NCBI GenBank assembly: GCA_945872195.1
Contig: CAMBZO010000106.1
Span: 1 to 8,054 of the forward strand
Length of the DNA stretch: 8,054 nt
Source: Akkermansia muciniphila
GTDB lineage: Bacteria; Verrucomicrobiota; Verrucomicrobiia; Limisphaerales; SXTU01
Direction of reading: 5' to 3'
In this document: in pieces, positions 1-5,135 of the stretch
How the letters are laid out: each line of letters starts with the position of its first letter
How positions within the stretch are numbered: position 1 is the stretch's first letter
Made by a program: the position numbers and the translations under genes
The notes under the pieces: generated by a model
Seen by the model: the letters and a program-made list of their open reading frames with translations, nothing else
What the model was told of the DNA's origin: nothing
Databases searched by the model: none

Positions 1-60
1 GAGAAGGACAAGCCGGCTGCTGGCGGCGATCACCACGGTCCCGGCGGCATGGATATGTAA
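1..60 (+). CDS. groL: Chaperonin GroEL, C-terminal end (5' part outside window)
   Basis: Frame 1 reads EKDKPAAGGDHHGPGGMDM and ends in TAA at 58-60. A flexible Gly/Met tail ending in GGMDM is the hallmark of bacterial GroEL, the ATP-driven 60-kDa folding chamber that works with GroES in the cytoplasm. Only 19 of roughly 545 residues are visible, so the ATPase and apical domains cannot be checked. The tail differs from the usual run of GGM repeats in having His-His and Pro in the middle. A strong terminator follows 38 bases after the stop, as expected for the last gene of a groESL operon. The identification rests on the tail motif alone, but that motif is very distinctive. Confidence 0.88.
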   Translation, partial: EKDKPAAGGDHHGPGGMDM

Positions 61-98
61 TCCAGCCCTCGGTCCGTCACGGACTGAAATTCAACAGG

Positions 99-127
99 CC
101 GGCCTGCGCGAGCAGGCCGGTCTTTTT
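99..127 (+). terminator. Rho-independent terminator of groEL
   Basis: A perfect 9-bp GC-rich stem (CCGGCCTGC at 99-107 paired with GCAGGCCGG at 112-120) is closed by a GCGA tetraloop of the stable GNRA type and followed directly by TCTTTTTC. It lies 38 bases after the groEL stop codon and has the right orientation to end that transcript. A smaller hairpin (GTCCG-TCA-CGGAC, 72-84) precedes it but lacks a T tract. Confidence 0.92.
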
Positions 128-225
128 CGTTTGAGACAGTCAGATTTCCAGAAGTTTCGGACCATGGATGGGGCACGTTCGCAAGCCTCGGTGACGCCTG
201 TCATTTGCATCCTTGAGCTGTCGTG

Positions 226-268
226 GTGCGATCAAAAGTAGACAGGTCTGTGCGATCAAAAGGAGACA
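226..268. repeat. Tandem 19-bp direct repeats, probable insertion-sequence end
   Basis: GTGCGATCAAAAGTAGACA (226-244) and GTGCGATCAAAAGGAGACA (250-268) match at 18 of 19 positions, with a 5-bp spacer and a 24-bp period. They sit only 5 bases beyond the stop codon of the transposase remnant that reads toward them, where an IS end should be. Multiple short repeats at the tips, serving as transposase binding sites, are typical of IS21-type elements, so I infer that this is the surviving end of an rve/DDE-type element. A plausible tip is the TGG at 224-226. No second copy of the repeat was seen elsewhere in the window, so the other end appears to be missing. Confidence 0.6.
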
Positions 269-273
269 ACGGG

Positions 274-480
274 TTATAAGACCGGGCAGTGGAGCAGGAC
301 GATGGGTTTGGCCGCCGGGGCGGGGGGCGTGGCGGAGGTAGTAGATGTCGCCGTCGGGGCGCAGGCAGCGGATGACGGTGGCGCGGGGCGGGGCGTCCAC
401 CGCTTGGCGCTTGGCGCCGACGGGAACCTTGCCGTCGTCACCGACGCGCACGGGGGTGTGCTGGCTCCAGACAAAGGGCT
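274..480 (-). pseudogene. C-terminal remnant of a DDE/integrase-type transposase, frameshifted
   Basis: On the minus strand, from about 480 downward, the frame reads PFVWSQHTPVRVGDDG, then KVPVGAKRQAV, then ATVIRCLRPDGDIYYLRHAP. This resembles the beta-rich C-terminal tail of rve-type transposases. After about position 315 the family-like ending (AKPIVLLHCPVL then TAA at 274-276) lies in a different frame from the upstream part, implying a one-base indel in the C/G-rich run. Everything N-terminal to this tail, including the helix-turn-helix and DDE core, is missing: upstream of PFVWSQ there is an in-frame TAG (479-481) and then DNA of an unrelated gene. It is therefore a dead fragment about 69 codons long. 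The IS family (IS21- or IS481-like) is a tentative inference from the tail and the flanking repeats. Confidence 0.6.
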
Positions 481-1048
481 ACCACGGGCAGGCGGGGGCG
501 GGAACGTGACCAACAGCACAGTCACCACCAACGCCACCGCCACCGCCGGCAAGGGCAATAACCCCACCCCTTACGACCACATCCTCGACACCGGCGACTA
601 CTACCTCAGCGGCATCGCCAACGGGGAGCAGATGCTCGTGCGCGGCAACGCCCGCCTCTGGGTGGCCGGCTCCATCGCCATGCAGGGAGCATCCCAGATC
701 ACCATCGCCAACACCGGCACATTGCAGGTCTGGGTCGCCGGCGAGGTGGACATCAAAGGAAACGGAGTGGTCAACTCGACGTCCGACGCCACGCACCTTG
801 CGCTCTACGGACTGCCCACCTGCACCAGCATTTCGCTGGGCGGCAATGCAGCATGGACCGGCACCATCTACGCGCCGCAGGCGGACTTCAAATCCGGCGG
901 CGGCGGCGACGACAACTACGACGTGGTGGGTGCCGTCATCGTCAACACCGTCAGCATGAACGGCCACTTCGAGTTTCACTACGATGAAAACCTCGGCCGC
1001 AATGGTCCCAGCGGCACGTTTGTCATCTCATCTTGGGTGGAGCTCTAG
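481..1048 (+). pseudogene. 5'-truncated DUF7305-like (PilX-associated type) surface/pilus-related protein
   Basis: The frame ending at TAG 1046-1048 encodes about 188 residues of Gly/Asn/Thr-rich beta-repeat sequence. Segments include GNARLWVAGSIAMQGASQI, LQVWVAGEVDIKGNGVVN, LGGNAAWTGTIYAPQADF, NYDVVGAVIVNTVSMNGHF and the ending FHYDENLGR...SWVEL. This pattern (repeated strands, 'GTIYAPxADF', 'NGHFxFHYDE', a final W-x-E-L) resembles the C-terminal domain of large verrucomicrobial proteins annotated as DUF7305 or PilX-like pilus-assembly proteins, presumably exported. The open frame continues upstream to an ATG at 302, but 302-480 is antisense to the transposase remnant, so that start is not native. 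The N-terminal part, with any pilin-like signal or PilX domain, has been lost, and no promoter or ribosome binding site is evident. The family assignment is from memory; the molecular function is unknown. Confidence 0.62.
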
Positions 1049-1093
1049 CCACCCGCAGCCGGTGCCGCGCATCGTCGCGACAGACCAACCGGA

Positions 1094-2254
1094 TTAGCCG
1101 GTGATGCCGCCGGAGCTGGTGAAGATGCCTTCCAGCCACATCTTGAGCTGCTGCGGGTTGGAGGCCTTTTCCATCGCGCGCTCCTCGGTGATGATCCCCT
1201 GCTGGAGCAGGTTGTAGATGCACTGGTTGAAGCTCATCATTCCCTCGCCCTGATCTTCCCAGAGCGAGATACCGTCGGTCTCAACGATTTTCCGGCTGCC
1301 CTCGATAATGGGCAGGAGCTTGCCGAGCTGGTTTTCCTCGATGGCCTTCCGGATGGAGATCGTGTTGATCATGATCTCAAGCGCCGGGCGCATCCCGCCG
1401 TCCGCCGTCGGCACCATGCGCTGACAGCAAACGGAGCGCAGCGTGCCGGCCAACTGGCGGCGGATGGTGTCGCGCTCGTCCTGCTTGAAGTATTCTAGGA
1501 TGCGGCCCACCGAGCTGTTGGCGCTCGTGGTGTGCATCGTGGAGATGACCGTGTGGCCGGTGTCCGCCGCGCTGATGGAGGTCTGGAAGCTGATGGCGTC
1601 GCGCATCTCACCGACCATGATGACGTCGGGGTCTTCGCGCAGCGCGCTCTTCATCGCGCGGTGGAAGCTCATCGTGTCGAGGTTCAGCTCGCGCTGCTCG
1701 ATGAGGCACTGATTCTCCTCGAAGACAAACTCGATGGGGTCCTCCAGCGTGACGATGTGCTTGCGGAAGTTGTTGTTCAGATGCTCGAGCATCGCCGCGA
1801 GCGTCGTGGACTTGCCGGAGCCAGTGGTGCCGGCCATCAGCACGATGCCGCGCGGGGATTCCGCCACCGTCTTGAGAATTTCGGGCAGGCCAAGCTTTTC
1901 GAAACTGGGGACGGTGGCCTTGATGTAGCGCATTACGATGCACCAGCGGCCCAGCGACTGGAACACGTTCGTGCGGAAGCGGCCCACGCCCGGCGCGGAG
2001 TAGGAGAAGTCCGTCTCGCGGTCCGCCTCCAGCCCGGCCTTCATGTGCGTGGGGCAGATGCCGTCGATCACGCTCTGCATCCAGACCTGCGTGGGGACGA
2101 AGTCAATGGAGTGAAACGCGCGGCTGATGCGGTAGGACGCCGGCGTGCCGACCTTGATGTGGACATCCGAACACCCGGCATCCACGCCGGCCTTCAGAAT
2201 CTGGTTGAAGTAGGCGACATCCTCGTTGGCGGGTTCAGTAGTTGGCTGAGACAT
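1094..2254 (-). CDS. pilT: PilT-like type IV pilus twitching/retraction ATPase
   Basis: This is a complete 386-residue secretion ATPase of the PilT/VirB11 superfamily, a cytoplasmic hexamer that uses ATP to disassemble type IV pili. In order: an N-terminal PAS-like region with SDVHIKVG (29-36), Walker A GTTGSGKST (142-150), Asp box EDPIEFVFEE (171-180), Walker B around DPDVIMVGEMRD (208-219) and His box GHTVISTMHTTSA (233-245). All catalytic motifs are intact. It is about 40 residues longer than typical PilT: there is extra sequence around 320-338 and a C-terminal tail after the usual end. The AIRNLIRE motif needed for retraction in classical PilT is replaced by SIRKAIEE (300-307), so a PilT paralogue or PilU-like accessory role is possible. 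The ATG at 2254 fits the family N-terminus, but no Shine-Dalgarno sequence precedes it. It is convergent with the DUF7305 remnant, with a 45-bp gap. Confidence 0.9.
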   Translation of the reverse strand: MSQPTTEPANEDVAYFNQILKAGVDAGCSDVHIKVGTPASYRISRAFHSIDFVPTQVWMQSVIDGICPTHMKAGLEADRETDFSYSAPGVGRFRTNVFQSLGRWCIVMRYIKATVPSFEKLGLPEILKTVAESPRGIVLMAGTTGSGKSTTLAAMLEHLNNNFRKHIVTLEDPIEFVFEENQCLIEQRELNLDTMSFHRAMKSALREDPDVIMVGEMRDAISFQTSISAADTGHTVISTMHTTSANSSVGRILEYFKQDERDTIRRQLAGTLRSVCCQRMVPTADGGMRPALEIMINTISIRKAIEENQLGKLLPIIEGSRKIVETDGISLWEDQGEGMMSFNQCIYNLLQQGIITEERAMEKASNPQQLKMWLEGIFTSSGGITG

Positions 2255-2261
2255 GGCGCGG

Positions 2262-2290
2262 ACTTTAGACAGCGGCCATTTTCATGCCAA
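2262..2290 (-). promoter_or_regulatory. Candidate promoter of the pilT-like gene, nearly leaderless
   Basis: Read on the minus strand, TTGGCA (2285-2290) is separated by exactly 17 bases from TAAAGT (2262-2267). These match the sigma-70 -35 and -10 consensus at 5/6 and 4/6 positions. Only 7 bases then remain before the ATG, so transcription would start at or next to the start codon, in line with the lack of a Shine-Dalgarno. The same stretch overlaps a sigma-54-like match, TGGCATGAAAATGGC (2275-2289), with GG and GC at the required 10-base spacing and 9 of 11 consensus bases. Both are pattern matches only, and at most one is likely to be real. Confidence 0.35.
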
Positions 2291-2322
2291 GTTGGAATAT
2301 GCCATCAGCCTAGAAACAGCAG

Positions 2323-2460
2323 TTAACGCAAAGGCGCAGGGAGGAAGGAATGGGATTGAGTTACCGAGCTGAAACGCTTTCACCTGCGCGGTGAGGTCGG
2401 GAGCGAATCTCGCCCAGTCGGTTTTCTTTGCGGCCCCGCGTCTTTGCGTCTTGGCGTTAA
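2323..2460. repeat. MITE-like inverted-repeat element (GCAAAGACGC class)
   Basis: The left end TTAACGCAAAGGCGCA (2323-2338) is matched by the reverse complement of the right end, TTAACGCCAAGACGCA (2445-2460), at 14 of 16 positions, giving a 138-bp element with imperfect terminal inverted repeats. The right arm contains further GCAAAGACGC-like units. Such sequences, which translate as 'NAKTQRR...', recur in intergenic regions of Verrucomicrobia and Planctomycetes. An open frame of 61 codons crosses it on the minus strand (2282-2467), but its composition is that of the repeat, so I do not call a gene. It fills most of the 269-bp gap between batE and the pilT-like gene; the remaining bases (2461-2523) show no convincing terminator. 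Confidence 0.6.
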
Positions 2461-2523
2461 AATTCAACTGCCGGATTTAGGATCAGGCGCAGGCAGGCCG
2501 CTGGCTTCAATTGGAAACTCGAT

Positions 2524-3264
2524 TCACGGCAACCGCCACAGCGCGTCGCTTCGCACCCAGCCGGCGCGCAGCCCCGCGTCCCTCACATGCAGCCAGTCGT
2601 CCTTCGCATCCAGCACGGTCACCTCCGCGCCGTCCCGCAGCGCGAACGCCACCTTCGACTCCGCCAGTGGCCCGGGCCGGACGGGCGCTTCCCCCACCAC
2701 AACGACTGCCAGTCGCGTCGCGCTCCGGTCCCAATGCGCGCAACCGAGCAACGCGGTGAGAAAGCACGCCAGCACGCCAAAACCCTTCATGAGTCCGGCC
2801 AAGGCAGCGCGCCTCGCAGGCAGAGCCTCACCTAGCGCGAGCAGCAGAAACCACACGCCAAGCCCCCCACACGCCAGCCACGCCCACTCGTCCAGCGTGT
2901 GCAGGCGGAGCAAGTGCTGGCCGAGGTTTTCCTCCACCGTCGCCCCGAGACTGCGCCGGGCGAACTGCAAATTGCCGCGTGAGTCCGGGTCGCGCGGCGC
3001 GAGCCGGAGCGCGTGGTGATAATGGTAAATCGCCCTGCCGGGCTGGCCGCTCTTGAACCGTGCGTTGCCGAGATTGAAGTGCAGCGCCGCTGTGGGTCCA
3101 TTCGTCAGCAGCCGCTCATAGCCCGCCGCCGCGTCCGCAAACTTGCCCTGCTCGAACAGCTTGTTCGCCACCTCAAATTCCGCCGCCGGCTGGGCGGCCA
3201 CGGGCCAAGCGGACACGAGCAATAGCCACAGCCAGCAAAGGTTTTTTGACAAAAAAGTCTTCAT
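2524..3264 (-). CDS. batE: BatE-like protein: signal peptide, TPR, two membrane helices, SH3-like domain
   Basis: This 246-residue protein is the last gene of the Bat operon. A signal peptide covers 1-24 (KNLCWLWLLLVSAWPVAA, with AxA-type cleavage). TPR-like helices at about 28-95 include FEQGKFADAAAGYERLL and LHFNLGNARFKSGQPGRAI. Two hydrophobic helices follow (about 127-147 and 155-175). A C-terminal bacterial SH3-like domain covers about 185-244, with VRPGPLAESKVAF, LRDGAEVTVLDAKDDWLHVR and GWVRSDALWRL. TPR plus SH3 is the usual BatE layout. The topology puts both the TPR and the SH3 domain in the periplasm, where SH3-like domains often bind peptidoglycan or proteins. The start is firm: ATG overlaps the batD stop as ATGA, with GGAGGT six bases upstream. 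The gene name is inferred from operon position and domain order. Confidence 0.85.
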   Translation of the reverse strand: MKTFLSKNLCWLWLLLVSAWPVAAQPAAEFEVANKLFEQGKFADAAAGYERLLTNGPTAALHFNLGNARFKSGQPGRAIYHYHHALRLAPRDPDSRGNLQFARRSLGATVEENLGQHLLRLHTLDEWAWLACGGLGVWFLLLALGEALPARRAALAGLMKGFGVLACFLTALLGCAHWDRSATRLAVVVVGEAPVRPGPLAESKVAFALRDGAEVTVLDAKDDWLHVRDAGLRAGWVRSDALWRLP

Positions 3265-5135
3265 CCCGCCACCTCCAGCTTTCGCAGGTCGTCCACGGCG
3301 TCGGAGAACTGCTGCGCCAGCTTCGACAGTTCGCTTGTCTCGCGCACGGGCGCGTAGCGGGCGGCGTTGCAGACTTGAAAGAGCGCGTGCAGCGACCGGC
3401 AGGTCTCCTCGCTCGCGCCGAGTGCCCTCACGCGCTCGTCAATCACTTCCTCCGTGATGGCGCTGGCCGGCAGGTCGAGGCGTTCGCCGAGTTGCTCCTG
3501 CAACAGCCGGAACAGGTTCACGAAGAACGCCTCCGCCTGCGCAGCCGCGGCCTGCTGGCGCAGTTCGGCCAAACCCGTGTTCACCAACTTCCCCACTTCA
3601 CGGCGGCGGCGGAGACGCGGGTTGTTCGCAAGCTTCTCCGCCTGCTTGCGGCGCGTCAGCAACGCGATCCAAAGCGCGAATGGCACGCCGGACACGAGCC
3701 AGAAGGCCGGCCTCCGCAGCTCACCAGAAGCCGCCATCACCCCGAGGTGCGGCTTGATGTGGACGAGGTCCGTCGCGGCGGCAGCGGCGGTGGCCGTGTT
3801 CGTCGTGGTCATCACCACGGTCGGAGCCTGCGCGGCGGCGGCGGCGCGCACGCGCAGCGGCGTCGCGGCGTGCTTGAGCGTGCGATACGTGCGGGCGTCG
3901 GGATCGAAGAAGCTGAAGCCGAACGCGGGCAGTTCCTTCACGTCCGCGTTCTGCGGCTGCACCACCTGCTCGAGTTTGCGCACTCCGGTCATCGAGAGCG
4001 GGTCAGGCATCTCCGTCGCCACGCTCGGTGGATAGGATTTGAACGCCTCGCCAAAATCGAGCGGCGGCATCCGCACGCTGTCGAGGGCGCCGCGCCCGCT
4101 GACCTGCACGCGCACCGTGACGGGGTCACCGACGGCAACATCCAGCGGGGCCGCGCTCGCGGTCATCTGGAAATTGCCCACGGCGCCGTTGAAGTCAGCG
4201 GGCCGTCCCTCGGTGGGCAGGGGCTGCACGAGTATGTCGAGCGGGTCGCTCAGGATGGTGACGGGCTGCGCGCGCACGCCGCGATTGAAGAGGTCGAAGA
4301 CATCGCCGCCGCTGGAGCGGAGGTGGAGATTGAAGGAGCACTGGACCGGGCCGAGGGGGAGTTTTCCGGCCTTCACCGGGGTGGCCACGGCGCGGAAGAG
4401 GAGGAAGCGATAAGCGACATTGCCGACCTGCTCCTGTCCCTGTTGATGCTGAAACGGGGTGAGGGTGAAGCCGTCGCCGCGCAGTGTCGGCATCTGGAAT
4501 TCGCCACCGCCGGTGAAGTAGAGCCGCACTTCCAGCGCGAAGGGTTCACCGACGAAGAAGTTGGTTTTGCCCACGCGGATTTTGGCGAACGTGAACTGCC
4601 GGAAGGCCTCGGTGTCCGGGATTTTTGCGTTGGCCGCCAGCACCTTCAGCGCAAGCGGCTGCGTGGGGAGCGTGCCTGCCCCGACGGGGACGTTGAAGCT
4701 GGGGATGGTGTAGTCGCCGGGCGCGGCGGGCGTGACGGTGTAGGTGAGCAGGAGGCTGACGACGCGCTGGCCGTTGAGGATGGAGATTTGCTGGCTCTGG
4801 CCGGCGAACTGGATACGGACATTCGGCATGTCCGGCAGGCGCGGCACACCACTGGGCTGCCCGCCGTCGAAGCGCAGCGTCAGCACCACCTGCTCGCCCA
4901 CGCGGAGGGTGGTGCGGTCGAGCGAGGCGCTGAAGGTGACGGCGTGGGCGGTAAGGGTGAGGAGAAACCAACCGCAAACCAGAGCCAGGAGCCGAGTGAA
5001 GGCAACGCGCCCTACCGACGCGCAAAACCCCTCACCCCGGCCCTCTCCCCTCATCCGATGAAGGGAGCGGGAGAAGAAGCCGCCGGCGCTTCGGCGGCGC
5101 GCGACTTTTTGCTCACGTCCCTCGGCGGTCTTCAT
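3261..5135 (-). CDS. batD: BatD-like oxygen-tolerance protein
   Basis: A 624-residue membrane-anchored periplasmic protein. The hydrophobic signal segment (FTRLLALVCGWFLLTLTAHA) lies at about 46-65. A long beta-rich region follows, starting VTFSASLDRTTLRVGEQVVL, which is the typical opening of the BatD family (VxxSxDxxxVxxGExVxL). One transmembrane helix at about 476-494 (RPAFWLVSGVPFALWIALL) leads into a basic and helical cytoplasmic tail. BatD proteins act with the VWA proteins BatA and BatB in an envelope complex linked to stress and oxygen tolerance; the biochemistry is unknown. The start is taken at the ATG in TGATG, sharing one base with the batBC stop; a GTG one codon earlier (5138) is also possible. 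Oddly, 45 residues precede the signal core, part of them encoded by a dispersed repeat (5028-5075); ATG 5054 (residue 28) would give a more normal signal peptide. The 3' end overlaps batE by 4 bases. Confidence 0.88.
   Translation of the reverse strand: MKTAEGREQKVARRRSAGGFFSRSLHRMRGEGRGEGFCASVGRVAFTRLLALVCGWFLLTLTAHAVTFSASLDRTTLRVGEQVVLTLRFDGGQPSGVPRLPDMPNVRIQFAGQSQQISILNGQRVVSLLLTYTVTPAAPGDYTIPSFNVPVGAGTLPTQPLALKVLAANAKIPDTEAFRQFTFAKIRVGKTNFFVGEPFALEVRLYFTGGGEFQMPTLRGDGFTLTPFQHQQGQEQVGNVAYRFLLFRAVATPVKAGKLPLGPVQCSFNLHLRSSGGDVFDLFNRGVRAQPVTILSDPLDILVQPLPTEGRPADFNGAVGNFQMTASAAPLDVAVGDPVTVRVQVSGRGALDSVRMPPLDFGEAFKSYPPSVATEMPDPLSMTGVRKLEQVVQPQNADVKELPAFGFSFFDPDARTYRTLKHAATPLRVRAAAAAQAPTVVMTTTNTATAAAAATDLVHIKPHLGVMAASGELRRPAFWLVSGVPFALWIALLTRRKQAEKLANNPRLRRRREVGKLVNTGLAELRQQAAAAQAEAFFVNLFRLLQEQLGERLDLPASAITEEVIDERVRALGASEETCRSLHALFQVCNAARYAPVRETSELSKLAQQFSDAVDDLRKLEVAG
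3271..3276 (-). promoter_or_regulatory. Ribosome binding site of batE, inside the end of batD
   Basis: GGAGGT on the minus strand lies six bases before the batE ATG (3262-3264) and is embedded in the last batD codons. It is the only strong Shine-Dalgarno among the three internal junctions of the operon, and it fixes the batE start at the ATGA overlap. Confidence 0.75.
5028..5075. repeat. Dispersed palindromic repeat ('CCCTCACCCC' class) inside the batD 5' end
   Basis: The + strand reads CCCCTCACCCCGGCCCTC, followed by an imperfect palindrome at 5045-5067 in which CTCCCCTCATC pairs with GATGAAGGGAG (10 of 11 pairs, 1-base loop if fully paired). This is the familiar 'LTPALSP...GE' repeat, dispersed in many verrucomicrobial, planctomycete and proteobacterial genomes and usually intergenic. 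Here it lies within the batD frame, encoding roughly residues 21-36 (SRSLHRMRGEGRGEG on the coding strand), between the coupled ATG and the signal peptide. A second perfect hairpin, GCCGCCG-GCGCTT-CGGCGGC (5079-5098), adjoins it. The exact repeat borders cannot be set from one copy. Confidence 0.6.

Noticed and set aside
226..268. Two repeats as a CRISPR fragment
   Set aside because: There are only two copies, a 5-bp spacer and a transposase tail alongside. Spacers of CRISPR length are absent.
302..480. The upstream part of the + strand open frame, from ATG 302, as the native start of the DUF7305-like gene
   Set aside because: This stretch is better explained as the transposase tail on the other strand. 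Its + strand peptide (Gly/Ala/Val-rich) has no likeness to the rest of the protein, and no ribosome binding site precedes it.
479..979. A 166-codon minus-strand frame (Val/Asp/Gly-rich)
   Set aside because: It is the complement of the DUF7305-like sequence, which has clear family-like motifs in the + frame. It is not an N-terminal continuation of the transposase.
1088..1102. ACCGG-ATTAG-CCGGT hairpin over the pilT-like stop codon as a terminator
   Set aside because: The stem is only 5 bp and neither strand has a T tract after it.
2282..2467. A 61-codon minus-strand frame beginning MNFNAKTQRR
   Set aside because: The frame is formed by the inverted-repeat element. Similar peptides are often called wrongly in genomes that carry this repeat.
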